Source: Erysipelotrichaceae bacterium NK3D112 (GTDB taxonomy: Bacteria > Bacillota_I > Bacilli_A > Erysipelotrichales > Erysipelotrichaceae). Taken from it: 64,000 bases of DNA. The notes beneath the pieces were generated by a model. It worked only from the letters and a program-made list of their open reading frames with translations. It was not told where the DNA came from and did not search any database. The stretch's first letter is position 1. Each line of letters begins with the position of its first letter. Below, piece by piece: positions 19,565 to 28,954 of the stretch. The stretch covers positions 1 to 64,000 of the forward strand of contig JNJQ01000016.1 of the NCBI GenBank assembly GCA_000701725.1, read 5' to 3'. The position numbers were made by a program, and so were the translations under genes.

Positions 19565-20516
19565 ATCCTACCGCAGATTTGCACAGGAGACGCTTCAGCC
19601 CTGGCTTGCGGAACATACAGCAGAAGGATATTTCGAATCAGCTGATCAGCTGAATATCCATTACCATGAGGCCGTCAATCCCGAAGAACAGGCGTCAATC
19701 GTGATTGTGCACGGCTTCTGCGAATTCTTCGGCAAATATCACGAAACCGCATATCGTTTCTATGAGGCGGGCTATTCCGTTTTCTTCCTTGAACTTAGAG
19801 GACACGGCAAGAGCGACCGCAAACGCGAATTCGAGGATCAGCGGGTGATTGTGGATTCCTTTGAGGAATATGTGGATGATATTCATGCGTTCCTGGAAAA
19901 GGTGGTGATTCCGCACAGCCTGACAAAGAAGCTTTTCCTGTTTGCCCACTCCATGGGCGGTGCCGCCGCTGCCATGTATATCGAAAAATATCCCGACGCG
20001 TTCAGATGCGCGGTGTTAAGTTCGCCAATGTTAAAGGTTGATTACGGCGGAATCCCGGATCCGGCCATCGATGCGCTGGCGGTTGCCACAAGAATCGGTG
20101 ATCTTGGCGACCGGTTCGCACCCGGTCAGCATGAATGGAGAGGGGAGGACCTCTTCCTCAAATCATCCTGCATGGACCGCGACCGCTACGATTATCAGTT
20201 TGAGCAGAGAATGCAGGACATCCACTATCAGACATGGGGCGGAACCTGGGCATGGGCAGCCGCTGCGAAGAAAGCGACGGAATCAGCCCTGAACAATGCG
20301 CATTGCGTTGATATCCCCGTATTGATCTGTCAGGCGGGACACGACGGCATGGTGGACAATGAAGGCCAGAATGAATTCCGCAGGCTTTCCAATATGGTGT
20401 ATCTGATCCGCTATGCCGGAGCGGAACATGAACTGTTCAACGCGGATGCGTATACACGCAAAAAGTATTACACCGACGTACTTAACTATTTCAAAATATT
20501 CACACTGGTTGTATAA
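19557..20516 (+). CDS. alpha/beta hydrolase, monoacylglycerol lipase/lysophospholipase-like
   Basis: 319 residues from ATG 19557, with AGGAGG 9 bases upstream inside the preceding gene. Nucleophile S132 in FAHSMGGAAAAMY. Early HGFCEFFGKY and LELRGHGKS are typical of PldB/monoacylglycerol-lipase relatives, with the acid/histidine pair in AGHDGMVD and AEHELF. The 8-base overlap with the glycerophosphodiesterase indicates coupled translation and a shared role in deacylating and dismantling lipids. No signal peptide. Confidence 0.85.
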   Translation: MHESYRRFAQETLQPWLAEHTAEGYFESADQLNIHYHEAVNPEEQASIVIVHGFCEFFGKYHETAYRFYEAGYSVFFLELRGHGKSDRKREFEDQRVIVDSFEEYVDDIHAFLEKVVIPHSLTKKLFLFAHSMGGAAAAMYIEKYPDAFRCAVLSSPMLKVDYGGIPDPAIDALAVATRIGDLGDRFAPGQHEWRGEDLFLKSSCMDRDRYDYQFEQRMQDIHYQTWGGTWAWAAAAKKATESALNNAHCVDIPVLICQAGHDGMVDNEGQNEFRRLSNMVYLIRYAGAEHELFNADAYTRKKYYTDVLNYFKIFTLVV

Positions 20517-20623
20517 TTTTTCCCGGGAGCAGGGTGACAAGCCATCCGGTTCCCGGAACAAACCGGTCTGTCCTCCGGGGATAACCACTTCTTCAAAAGA
20601 ACAAAAAAGTTTGAAAATAGTTG

Positions 20624-20652
20624 TTGCAATCCATAGGGGGCCGTGCTATTAT
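20624..20652 (+). promoter_or_regulatory. strong promoter of the tRNA cluster
   Basis: TTGCAA (20624-20629), 17-base spacer ending in TGC, TATTAT (20647-20652). Drives tRNA-Ser, -Asp and -Gly. Confidence 0.75.
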
Positions 20653-20692
20653 AAGTGAGCGCCGAAAAAGAGTAACGGTGCACTTGGCAGAT

Positions 20693-20783
20693 GAGGAAAT
20701 ACTCAAGAGGCCGAAGAGGTGCCCCTGCTAAGGGCATAGGTCGGGAAACCGGCGCGAGGGTTCAAATCCCTCTTTCCTCGCCA
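20693..20783 (+). tRNA. tRNA-Ser (GCT)
   Basis: 91 bases with encoded CCA and a long variable arm as expected for Ser. Acceptor GAGGAAA/TTTCCTC. Anticodon stem TGCCC/GGGCA with loop CTGCTAA gives anticodon GCT. Confidence 0.93.
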
Positions 20784-20789
20784 TAACAT

Positions 20790-20866
20790 GGTTCTGTGGA
20801 GTAGTGGTTTATCTCGTCTCCCTGTCACGGAGAAGATCGCGAGTTCGAATCTCGTCAGAACCGCCA
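20790..20866 (+). tRNA. tRNA-Asp (GTC)
   Basis: 77 bases with CCA. Acceptor GGTTCTG/CAGAACC. Anticodon loop CTGTCAC gives GTC. Six bases after tRNA-Ser. Confidence 0.95.
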
Positions 20867-20871
20867 TTGAT

Positions 20872-20945
20872 GCGAGTGTAGTTCAATGGTAGAACGCCAC
20901 CTTGCCAAGGTGGACACGGCGGTTCAATTCCGCTCACTCGCTCCA
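20872..20945 (+). tRNA. tRNA-Gly (GCC)
   Basis: 74 bases with CCA and discriminator U. Acceptor GCGAGTG/CACTCGC. Anticodon stem CCACC/GGTGG with loop TTGCCAA gives GCC. Confidence 0.95.
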
Positions 20946-20947
20946 TG

Positions 20948-20972
20948 AAAAATCCGGGAAACCGGATTTTTT
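20948..20972 (+). terminator. terminator of the tRNA cluster
   Basis: AAAATCCGG-GAAA-CCGGATTTT with a further T run: a 9-bp stem with a GNRA loop. Confidence 0.85.
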
Positions 20973-21004
20973 CTTGTTTGTGCAAAGGGACAGATGCCCT
21001 GTGC

Positions 21005-21032
21005 TTGAACCATGCGCGCATTCCTGTATAAT
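21005..21032 (+). promoter_or_regulatory. promoter of the PH-like membrane protein gene
   Basis: TTGAAC (21005-21010), 16-base spacer, TATAAT (21027-21032). The leader to ATG 21048 is about 9 bases. Confidence 0.65.
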
Positions 21033-21047
21033 TCACAGAAGAAGGCC

Positions 21048-21488
21048 ATGAACAGAAAGATTGTGATTAAAAAGGACCGCTCAGTTTTCATCACCGCCGT
21101 ATTGAGCGCGGCGGGTTTTACGCTGCTGGCCGGTCTGTTTCTGATCTTTGCCAAAGACACGGGCGGTGTTTCGAATCCCGCGTTCTGGGTGTTTCTTTTG
21201 ATTGCTTTATTCAGCTGGTATATGAGTGCGGATGCCATGAAGGCAGAGCTTTGTGTCACGGATGAGGGAATTTCATGGAAAGGCATGCTTGGAAAAGAAC
21301 AGTTTGTTCCGATGCGTCAGATCAGACGGATCGGCACACGCAAATCTTTCTTCTTTGTTTATGGGGAAAACAATCACATCCTGACATCCATGGAAGCGGA
21401 TTTAGGCCGCTATGAGGAAGCCTGCGCAATCTTCAGGGATCATGACATCCCTCTGGAAAACAGAGATCCGAAAAAACTGATCAAATAG
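21048..21488 (+). CDS. small membrane protein with PH-like C-terminal domain
   Basis: 146 residues from ATG 21048. The upstream ATG at 21012 lies within the promoter. Two membrane helices (about 14-36 and 45-65) are followed by a soluble domain of about 75 residues. Its pattern (LCVTDEGISWKG...FVPMRQIRRIGTR...FFFVYGENNHIL) resembles bacterial PH domains. Function unknown. Monocistronic, with a terminator shared with the convergent murI. Confidence 0.6.
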   Translation: MNRKIVIKKDRSVFITAVLSAAGFTLLAGLFLIFAKDTGGVSNPAFWVFLLIALFSWYMSADAMKAELCVTDEGISWKGMLGKEQFVPMRQIRRIGTRKSFFFVYGENNHILTSMEADLGRYEEACAIFRDHDIPLENRDPKKLIK

Positions 21489-21516
21489 AAAAGCCCATTC
21501 GTGTGAATGGACTTTT
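21489..21516. terminator. bidirectional terminator
   Basis: A 12-bp stem (AAAAGCCCATTC with GAATGGACTTTT, one mismatch) and loop GTGT between convergent genes. Confidence 0.8.
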
Positions 21517-21518
21517 TG

Positions 21519-22325
21519 TTAAACGGAAACCTGAATGACTTCGCTGCCGAGTTTCTCATTGAGGAAGACTTCGGCATTCTGTCTGAATGCATCCGCGTCA
21601 TCGCTGACATAGAAGCGTCTTTCACTTCCCGGCGTGTCGCTGATCTGTCTGGTTGCCTCAAGACTGTTCTTCAGATTGATGACCGCTTCCTCACTGGAAG
21701 AGACGATCGTGATATCCGGTACAAGACTCTGTACCGCATCGATCAGCAGCGGATAATGGGTGCACCCAAGCACCAGCGTGTCAATTCCGTGCACGGTCAG
21801 CTGATCCAGATATTCCTGAAGAATGGTGGATACGACGATATCCTCTTTTTTGTATCTTCTGTTCTCAACCAGCGGAACCAGAAGAGGGCATGCCAGGGAG
21901 AACACTTCCGCGTCTTTGCGGTAATGGCGGATCCGTCTTGCGTAGGCATCCGAGCGCACCGTCGCGGTGGTTGCCATGATTCCGATCTTTCCGTTTTTAC
22001 TGACAGTTGCCGCTTTCTTTGCGGCAGGATCAATGACTCCGTAAATCGGCATGTCAAATTCCTTGATCAGGGTTTCACGGGCGACGGAATCGGCTGTGTT
22101 GCATGCGATGACAAGACTTTTGAGTTCAAAACCATTGAGGAACGCGACATCGTTGGTGGCGAATTCCTTGATCTGTTTTTCGGATTTTGTTCCATATGGC
22201 AGATGCGCGGTATCCCCGAAATACAGGATGTTCTCATCCGGCATCATTTCCATAATGTGTTTTACGACTGTGAGTCCGCCGGCGCCGGAGTCAAACACTC
22301 CGATATAGGCGTTTTTGTTTTTCAT
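21519..22325 (-). CDS. murI: glutamate racemase
   Basis: 268 residues from ATG 22325. Makes D-glutamate for peptidoglycan. Opening GVFDSGAGGLTV and the two catalytic cysteines C75 (IACNTADS) and C188 (LGCTHYPLL) are all present. The start overlaps the murD stop by 4 bases, so the enzyme making D-Glu is coupled to the enzyme that adds it. Confidence 0.95.
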   Translation of the reverse strand: MKNKNAYIGVFDSGAGGLTVVKHIMEMMPDENILYFGDTAHLPYGTKSEKQIKEFATNDVAFLNGFELKSLVIACNTADSVARETLIKEFDMPIYGVIDPAAKKAATVSKNGKIGIMATTATVRSDAYARRIRHYRKDAEVFSLACPLLVPLVENRRYKKEDIVVSTILQEYLDQLTVHGIDTLVLGCTHYPLLIDAVQSLVPDITIVSSSEEAVINLKNSLEATRQISDTPGSERRFYVSDDADAFRQNAEVFLNEKLGSEVIQVSV

Positions 22326-23659
22326 AATGAATTGACGATCCTCTTGAAATGCTCGCCGCGCTCCTCGAAACATGAATACTGGTCAAAGGAGGAGGTGGTG
22401 GGGGAAAGCAGAATGATATCGCCGCTTTCACTGCACTTCACCGCTTCATTTACCGCTTCATCCAGCGTTGTGACAACGATGGCTTTCTCACCGACGAGGT
22501 CGGTTGCGATTCTGTGACCGGATGCGCCGAAGCCGATGACCTGCTTGACGCAGCCGAGATACTTCTTCATCTCATCCATGGAGAGGCCTTTTTCAAAGCC
22601 GCCGACCAGCAGGATGACACCTTTGTCGAAAGCCTTGAGCGCGGTGATCGTCGCATCTGTATTTGTGCCCTTGGAATCGTTGTAATACTTCACGCCGTTG
22701 AGCTCGCGTACAAACTCGATTCTGTGTTCAACGCCCTTGAAATCATAGATGACCTCACGGATGAGATCGGAAGGGATGCCGATGGCACGGCAGGCGCTGA
22801 CCGCGATCATGATGTTCTGCAGATTGTGCATGCCGGGCAGTCTGATCTTCTTCAGCTCCAGCATCTTTTCGCCGCCGATGACCATCCATTCGCCATCCAG
22901 ATATGCATCGGTATCTTTCTTTTCCAGTGAGAAAGTGAACTTCTTGCAGTGGATGGGATAACGGTCTGTGTATTCCGCGACAACCGGATCATCGCAATTG
23001 AGGATGAAGAGATCATCATCCTTCATGTTTTTATAGATTCTGGTCTTGGAGTAATAGTAATTGTCCAGGCCGCCCATGAAGTCGATATGGTCCGGCGTCA
23101 TGTTGACGATGGTGGCGACTTCAGGTCTTAACTCATCAGAGTCAATCAGCTGCATGTTGCTCAATTCAAGTGAAATATAATGGCCTTCCTCATTGAGCAG
23201 GTTGTTGTTGAGCACAACCTCGGACAGCGGAATGCCGATGTTGCCGCCGACATGCGCCTTGTCGCCATAAGCCTTTTTCAGAATCTCATAGACGAGGGTT
23301 GTCGTCGTTGTCTTTCCGTTGGTGCCTGTGATGCCGATGTAGTGCTGGGGCTTTGCACACTGATAAGCCAGCTCGATTTCGGTGATGACCGGAATGCCTC
23401 TGTCCTTGAAGCGGCGGATGAAAGGCGAAATGGGCGGAACACCCGGATTCTTGATGACAATGTCATAGGGTCTTTCGAAAACGGCGTCGCTCTGGGGCAG
23501 AATCGTCACGCCGATGCTTTCCAGATATTCACGTTCCTTAACTTCCTTCTGTTCGGTAAGTGTGATATCGGTGACACCGATCTCATGAAGCAGTTTAATT
23601 GCCGCAAGACCGCTTCTTGCCAGTCCGATGACCAGTATTTTCCTGTTTCTGAATTCCAT
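22322..23659 (-). CDS. murD: UDP-N-acetylmuramoyl-L-alanine--D-glutamate ligase
   Basis: 445 residues from ATG 23659 (AGGAGG 5 bases upstream). An earlier in-frame ATG at 23689 is less likely. The N-terminal Rossmann-like fold has IGLARSG. The ATP loop GITGTNGKTTT has K116. NMTPDHID and YNDSKGTN are typical MurD motifs. Adds D-Glu to UDP-MurNAc-L-Ala in the cytosol. Lies 26 bases after tetR and ahead of murI on one probable transcript. Confidence 0.95.
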   Translation of the reverse strand: MEFRNRKILVIGLARSGLAAIKLLHEIGVTDITLTEQKEVKEREYLESIGVTILPQSDAVFERPYDIVIKNPGVPPISPFIRRFKDRGIPVITEIELAYQCAKPQHYIGITGTNGKTTTTTLVYEILKKAYGDKAHVGGNIGIPLSEVVLNNNLLNEEGHYISLELSNMQLIDSDELRPEVATIVNMTPDHIDFMGGLDNYYYSKTRIYKNMKDDDLFILNCDDPVVAEYTDRYPIHCKKFTFSLEKKDTDAYLDGEWMVIGGEKMLELKKIRLPGMHNLQNIMIAVSACRAIGIPSDLIREVIYDFKGVEHRIEFVRELNGVKYYNDSKGTNTDATITALKAFDKGVILLVGGFEKGLSMDEMKKYLGCVKQVIGFGASGHRIATDLVGEKAIVVTTLDEAVNEAVKCSESGDIILLSPTTSSFDQYSCFEERGEHFKRIVNSL

Positions 23660-23685
23660 AAATCCTCCTGTCACATCTGTATGTT

Positions 23686-24240
23686 TCACTGACGGGGCAG
23701 ACGCATGATCTGCCCGATCATAAGATTGATCAGTTCATCGATGCCGATCTGAGGATCAGCGAGCCATCTGCGCACGGTGCCGAAAATACCGGAGAGATAA
23801 TACTCCTTCAGCAGCTGCCCCTCATAGCTGTCCTCGTCTTTGAGCTGCACCAGATACATGTTGATATAAGGCCATACCAGTTCCTTGAGACTGCTCACGA
23901 AGGCCGGATCGCCATGATCTGAAAGCAGTGCGCTGGCATAGAGGTTGTTGTTTCTGAGAATCACCAGCATCTCACCGAAATTGTCAACGGCGATGGTGTT
24001 CTGATCAGAACCCGCATTCTCGAGCAGATCGCGGATCTGCCTGAGAAGGGAGGCCTCCTCTTCCTGCAGCAATTGATAGACATCGGTGTAGTAATGATAA
24101 AAGGTCGCCCGGTTGTATCCGGCGCAGTCGGTGATTTCACGCACGGAGATCCGTGATACGGGTTTTTCCATATAGAGTGACCAGAAGGCATCGACTAGCT
24201 TCTTCCGGGTCTGTTCCGTGATGGCGGGCCTTTTATTCAT
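23686..24240 (-). CDS. TetR-family transcriptional regulator
   Basis: 184 residues. The N-terminal helix-turn-helix (ISVREITDCAGYNRATFYHYYTD, about 29-51) is typical. The ligand domain is unassigned but resembles the TetR_C group found beside Pip/ABC-type exporters. Divergent from the large ABC exporter at 24346 and probably its repressor. Its -10 TATAAT ends only 6 bases before the ATG and there is no ribosome site, so the mRNA should be leaderless. murD follows on the same strand with no terminator. Confidence 0.88.
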   Translation of the reverse strand: MNKRPAITEQTRKKLVDAFWSLYMEKPVSRISVREITDCAGYNRATFYHYYTDVYQLLQEEEASLLRQIRDLLENAGSDQNTIAVDNFGEMLVILRNNNLYASALLSDHGDPAFVSSLKELVWPYINMYLVQLKDEDSYEGQLLKEYYLSGIFGTVRRWLADPQIGIDELINLMIGQIMRLPRQ

Positions 24241-24246
24241 AGCGTT

Positions 24247-24275
24247 ATTATAATGCCGCTTGGACGCTTATACAA
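24247..24275 (-). promoter_or_regulatory. tetR promoter (leaderless)
   Basis: Minus strand: TTGTAT (24270-24275), 17-base spacer, TATAAT (24247-24252), then 6 bases to the ATG at 24240. The transcription start should fall on or beside the A of the start codon. Confidence 0.75.
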
Positions 24276-24293
24276 ATGCGACAGTTCATCGGA

Positions 24294-24313
24294 ATCTGTT
24301 CATTGATACAGAT
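24294..24313. promoter_or_regulatory. candidate TetR operator
   Basis: ATCTGT-tcattgat-ACAGAT is a perfect 6-bp inverted repeat. It covers the -35 of the exporter promoter, a typical repressor position. Confidence 0.5.
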
Positions 24314-24331
24314 GAAAACGCCAAGTAAAAT
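24303..24331 (+). promoter_or_regulatory. ABC exporter promoter
   Basis: TTGATA (24303-24308), 17-base spacer, TAAAAT (24326-24331). The ATG at 24346 follows after 14 bases, giving a leader of about 7 bases with no ribosome site. Confidence 0.75.
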
Positions 24332-24345
24332 TGTTATGCACAAAT

Positions 24346-25047
24346 ATGGCATACATCGAATTCTCACATGTTCATAAGGAATACGGCAGCGGCGAATCCC
24401 TGATCAGGGCGCTCGACGACGCTCATTTCATCGTGGAAAAGGGTGAGCTTGCGGTGATTCTGGGTTCATCGGGCGCCGGCAAGACAACCGCGCTCAATAT
24501 CCTTGGCGGAATGGACCGGGCAACCCGCGGCAATATCATCGTGGACGGAAAGGATCTGTCACTTATGAACCGCAAGGAGCTGATCGGCTACCGGCGCCAT
24601 GACATCGGCTTTGTATTCCAGTTTTACAATCTTGTGCCCAATCTGACCGCTCTGGAAAATGTCGAACTGGCCGTGCATGTCTCAAAGCACGCCCTGGATC
24701 CGGCCGAAACTCTGCGCAGGGTGGGACTCGGGGAGAGAATGGGCAATTTTCCCTCCCAGCTTTCCGGCGGTGAGCAGCAGAGAGTCTCCATTGCCAGAGC
24801 CATCGCGAAGAATCCGAAACTTTTATTGTGTGACGAACCGACCGGCGCGCTGGACTATCAGACCGGCAAGCAGGTTCTTCAGATACTTCAGGACACATGC
24901 CGCAAGGACGGCATCACCGTTCTGATCATTACCCATAACTCCGCACTTGCCGATATGGCCGACCGACTGATCCGCTTCAAAAACGGAAAGGTTGTTTCGA
25001 TGAGCATCAACGATCATCCAAAACCGATCGGGGAAATCGAATGGTAA
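24346..25047 (+). CDS. ABC transporter ATP-binding protein (MacB/LolD type)
   Basis: 233 residues. Walker [10 protein letters not shown] (K46), Q-loop in FVFQFYNL, signature LSGGEQQR, Walker [13 protein letters not shown], and H-switch in IITHN. Typical partner of FtsX-type permeases. The permease gene starts 7 bases before its end. Probably repressed by the divergent TetR. Confidence 0.93.
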   Translation: MAYIEFSHVHKEYGSGESLIRALDDAHFIVEKGELAVILGSSGAGKTTALNILGGMDRATRGNIIVDGKDLSLMNRKELIGYRRHDIGFVFQFYNLVPNLTALENVELAVHVSKHALDPAETLRRVGLGERMGNFPSQLSGGEQQRVSIARAIAKNPKLLLCDEPTGALDYQTGKQVLQILQDTCRKDGITVLIITHNSALADMADRLIRFKNGKVVSMSINDHPKPIGEIEW

Positions 25048-28000
25048 GAAAACGCAATCCATACGTCAGTGATATTATCCGCACCATCCGCCGCTCAAAA
25101 CGCAGATTTCTCTCCATCATGGTGATCTCAATGCTTGGGGTCATGATGTTTTCCGGCCTCAAGGCCGCCTGTGAGGATCTGCGCGTTTCAGCGGATGATT
25201 TTTTTGATGCGCAGAATTTCCACGATCTTTCGGTTGTTTCAACCCTCGGCTTTGACGATGATGATCTTCGTGCATTGCAGGAAATGGATGAAGCCGCGGA
25301 TGTGCAGGGAATCTATACGGAGGATGCGCAGGCCGTATGCAATGACACGGATCTTTCCGTCACCCTGACCACTCTGGGCAACGGCAGAATCAACATTCCC
25401 TATATCCGTGAGGGCGCAATGCCTTCGTCTGATACTGAATGCGCAGTCACCGAACGCTTTGTCAAAGACGCCGGCGCCGCCATCGGCGATGTGATCCGGG
25501 TTGCCGTGAAAGAAACGGATGATGAGGATCAGGAAAGCCGCATCCTTGTGCATGAATATGAGATCAGCGCCATCGTCACGGATGTGCGCAATGTCAACAA
25601 TCCTTTCGGTTCCGTCGCCTACCGCGATGCCGCGATTTCCTCTGACACAATATTCATCCGTGATACCGCCGCCAAAAGCGGTTTATACACACAGATTGAA
25701 ATGCGCATCGAAGGTTCGGATGAACTGTTCTGTTTCTCGGAAGAATATACGGACAGTGTGGAGAATCTGAGAAAGAAGATTGAATTCTCCATCCGCGATG
25801 ACCGTGAAAAGGCGCGTACGGAAAAGATCAAAGAGGAAGCCCGCGAAAAAGTGCGTGAGGAAGAGGAGAAGATCCTTGCCGAACTCAGAGATGCGAAAAA
25901 GAAACTCGATGAGGGCGAACAGGAGATCAAAGACGGTCAGAAGGAACTGGATGAAGGCATGGACCTGTATCAGGAATCCAGACGCACCGCTGAAAAAGCG
26001 CTCGCCGATGCCCAGCGTCTGATCGATGAAAACCGCGCGCTGCTGGACCGCGAAAGCGAAAACTTCAAGAAGACCAAGGCAGATCTTGAAAAACAGATCG
26101 AAGAACTTGAGAAAAACAGAAAACAGCTGCTTGAGGCGAAGGACGGCCTTGCACAGATCGATGACGGCTTAAGACAGCTGGATGAAGGCATCGCGATGCT
26201 TGAGGATGAAAAGGTCGCGCTTTTCATGTCGCTGCTCAAAGAACTGCCTGCGGATACGCCCTTAAGTGAAATTAATGACGGCATCGCGGAGCTGGGCGAT
26301 TTCATGGATCAGCTTGAGGAATACGGTATCGAAATACCTCAGACCACCGTAAAGGAAGCTTCTGAAACGGTTCTTTCCTATCTTGAGGACGCGCAGAAAG
26401 ACCGTGACATTCTTTTCAGCGAACAGACGCTTGCCCTGATTGAAGCCCTGAGACAGCTGGAAGAAGAAACACCTGTATCAGAGAGCGGCACGGATTATGA
26501 AAGCCTTCTGGAAGTCATCACAAAATATGATCCGCTTTCCGCAAAGGAAACATGCGCTGAGTTTGTCGCATCCTATGAGAATGCATGTGAGCGCAGCGAT
26601 GCCATCGCGGAAATGCTTGCGGATGAGCAGGCTCAGCAGATGATCGCCATTCTGAAAATGGCGGATTCCGATGAAGATCTGATGGAAAGCCTGTCCGGCA
26701 TGAAGGATCAGTTTGAACAGATGCCCTCACAGCTGGCTGAAATCGCCGGATGTGAAGAGCCGAAGACAGTATCAGAACTGATTGAGACCTATGAAAAAGC
26801 GCTGGCTGCCCTGCGTGCACAGCGTGATGAACTGATTGAACTGCGCAGATCCATTACCGACGGATTAAGTGAAAACGGCATTGACGAGGAGGGCATTGAT
26901 GATGCGGTTGCGGCCATCGATGACGGCATCAGACAGATCAGAGAAGGCATCGCAAGCGGTGAAAGGCAGATTGCCGATGGATACCGGCAGCTTGAAGAAG
27001 GCCAGGCGCAGCTGAATGCATCCCGGATTGACACTTATTCCCAGCTCAGCGCCGCCCTTGCGGAAATCCTTGACGGCTATGAAAAGCTGCGTGAGGCGCG
27101 GGATGAACTCGAAGAAGGAAAGCAGGAATATAACGAAGGTAAAGAAGAGGCCGAAGAGGAATTTGAAAAGGCCTATAAGACCATTGATGAAATTGACAAG
27201 GCCTCCTGGTATATCCGCGACCGCATGGCGCTGGCAGGCTATGCCAACATCGATTCCGATGCCGGCAGTATCGAGGCGATCGGCACTGTGTTCCCGGCAG
27301 TTTTCCTGGTTGTCGCAATCCTGATCTCACTGACCACCATCACCCGTATGGTGGAGGAGGAGAGAGGACTGATCGGCACCTATAAATCACTTGGCTATAC
27401 AGACGGGGAAATCATGGCCAAATACCTTGTGTATGCGGCATTGGCATGCGTGCTTGGAAGTGTGCTCGGCACCATTCTTGCCTTTGTGGCGCTGCCGATG
27501 TTTATCTTCGTCATATTCGGAATCATGTATCTGCTGCCGCATTACCGGCTTTCCTTTGTGCCTTTGTACGGCATCTGCGGACCGCTGTTATTTATGATCG
27601 CCATTCTTGGCGCGGTGCTGTTTGCGGCAGGCAATGAACTGAGCCAGGCCCCCGCATCTCTGATGCGTCCCAAGGCTCCCAAAGCCGGCTCACGCGTATT
27701 CCTGGAAAAGATCACACCGTTATGGCAGCGGATGAATTTCCTCGACAAGGTCACCGCCCGCAATCTGTTCCGCTATAAAAAGAGAATGCTGATGACACTC
27801 AGCGGCATTGCCGGCTGTATGGCACTGCTTCTGTTCGGCTTTGCGATCGGTGATTCGGTGCGTGATCTTGTGCCCCGCCAGTATGAGCAGACATTCCTTT
27901 ACGATGTGATGGCAGTGGCACAGGACGCGGACCATGAGGAGCTTGACAGAGCAGTCAGAGAACATGCGGATACACAGTCGTATCTGGATCTGATGATCAC

Positions 28001-28856
28001 CAGCGCCCGCATCTCATTTGAGCAGGGCAGACAGGAAACCCTTCAGCTGTTCGTGTTTGATCAGATTGATGAGCTGGAATCCTATGTTCTGCTTCATAAC
28101 CGGAAGAATCCGGAAATCAGGCTGGATGAAAACAGTGTTCTGGTCACCCTGAACGCGTCCAACGTGCTCGGCTTTGAAAAAGGGGATACCGTTCATCTGG
28201 AACTGGCGGATCTTTCCACTGCGGATCTGACGGTCAGTGATCTCTGTGACAATTATCTTGGCAATTATGTGTATATGACCCGCAAGGGCTATGAGAAATA
28301 CTTCCGTGACTATACGGAAAACGGAATGCTCATCAATCTCAAAGAAGGGGCTGACTATGAGGCATATGAAGCGATGATCCGCTCGGTTCCGCATGTGGTC
28401 TCCGCGCTTTCCTCGCAGAAAGTGGGCGATCAGTTTGAGACCGCCTTCATCCTGATCAACGCGGTTGTATACATTGTCATCATCATGTCGGCCGCCCTTG
28501 CATTTGTTGTTCTGTTCACACTCTCCTCCATCAATATTTCCGAAAGGACCAGGGAGATCGCCACCATCAAGGTGCTCGGGTTCTTCGATGGCGAGGTCCA
28601 TACCTATATTGACCGCGAGACACTGATTCTCAGCGCGATCGGCATCGTGCTTGGAATTCCGCTTGGCTGGGCGTTTGCGCAGACCCTCACATCCATTCTG
28701 AATCTGCCTTCCATTTACCTTGCGGTATCGCTGCATCTGAAGAGTTATTTCATCGCGGCAGCCTTATGCGCGGCGTTTGCCTTTGCGGTGAATATCTTCT
28801 CGGACCGCTATCTGGATGTGATTGATCCGGTGGAAGCGCTCAAGAGCGTTGAATAA
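25041..28856 (+). CDS. large FtsX-type ABC permease with extracellular coiled coil
   Basis: 1271 residues. One N-terminal membrane helix (about 15-38), an outer domain, then a charged helical stretch of roughly 450 residues (about 250-710). That stretch has repeated LDEG, I-x-DG and QL-type heptads expected to form a long coiled coil. Two FtsX domains follow: helices at about 750-870 and 920, and the last set at about 1130-1260. The layout matches exporters of the YhgE/Pip-containing FtsX type. Cargo unknown; a lipid, peptide or drug is possible. Codes with the ATPase just upstream (7-base overlap). Confidence 0.88.
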   Translation: MVRKRNPYVSDIIRTIRRSKRRFLSIMVISMLGVMMFSGLKAACEDLRVSADDFFDAQNFHDLSVVSTLGFDDDDLRALQEMDEAADVQGIYTEDAQAVCNDTDLSVTLTTLGNGRINIPYIREGAMPSSDTECAVTERFVKDAGAAIGDVIRVAVKETDDEDQESRILVHEYEISAIVTDVRNVNNPFGSVAYRDAAISSDTIFIRDTAAKSGLYTQIEMRIEGSDELFCFSEEYTDSVENLRKKIEFSIRDDREKARTEKIKEEAREKVREEEEKILAELRDAKKKLDEGEQEIKDGQKELDEGMDLYQESRRTAEKALADAQRLIDENRALLDRESENFKKTKADLEKQIEELEKNRKQLLEAKDGLAQIDDGLRQLDEGIAMLEDEKVALFMSLLKELPADTPLSEINDGIAELGDFMDQLEEYGIEIPQTTVKEASETVLSYLEDAQKDRDILFSEQTLALIEALRQLEEETPVSESGTDYESLLEVITKYDPLSAKETCAEFVASYENACERSDAIAEMLADEQAQQMIAILKMADSDEDLMESLSGMKDQFEQMPSQLAEIAGCEEPKTVSELIETYEKALAALRAQRDELIELRRSITDGLSENGIDEEGIDDAVAAIDDGIRQIREGIASGERQIADGYRQLEEGQAQLNASRIDTYSQLSAALAEILDGYEKLREARDELEEGKQEYNEGKEEAEEEFEKAYKTIDEIDKASWYIRDRMALAGYANIDSDAGSIEAIGTVFPAVFLVVAILISLTTITRMVEEERGLIGTYKSLGYTDGEIMAKYLVYAALACVLGSVLGTILAFVALPMFIFVIFGIMYLLPHYRLSFVPLYGICGPLLFMIAILGAVLFAAGNELSQAPASLMRPKAPKAGSRVFLEKITPLWQRMNFLDKVTARNLFRYKKRMLMTLSGIAGCMALLLFGFAIGDSVRDLVPRQYEQTFLYDVMAVAQDADHEELDRAVREHADTQSYLDLMITSARISFEQGRQETLQLFVFDQIDELESYVLLHNRKNPEIRLDENSVLVTLNASNVLGFEKGDTVHLELADLSTADLTVSDLCDNYLGNYVYMTRKGYEKYFRDYTENGMLINLKEGADYEAYEAMIRSVPHVVSALSSQKVGDQFETAFILINAVVYIVIIMSAALAFVVLFTLSSINISERTREIATIKVLGFFDGEVHTYIDRETLILSAIGIVLGIPLGWAFAQTLTSILNLPSIYLAVSLHLKSYFIAAALCAAFAFAVNIFSDRYLDVIDPVEALKSVE

Positions 28857-28920
28857 GCGGAAAAGAAAGCTTAATAAATTCGAAATTCAACAGAATCCAT
28901 TCTTCACCATGCCTGATTTT

Positions 28921-28929
28921 TGGTATCAT
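28921..28929 (+). promoter_or_regulatory. extended -10 promoter of the esterase/polymerase operon
   Basis: TGGTATCAT. The ATG at 28955 follows after 25 bases. No terminator is seen before 34895, so it may drive seven genes. Confidence 0.5.
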
Positions 28930-28954
28930 TGAATCAGATTGAATGGGGAAACTT

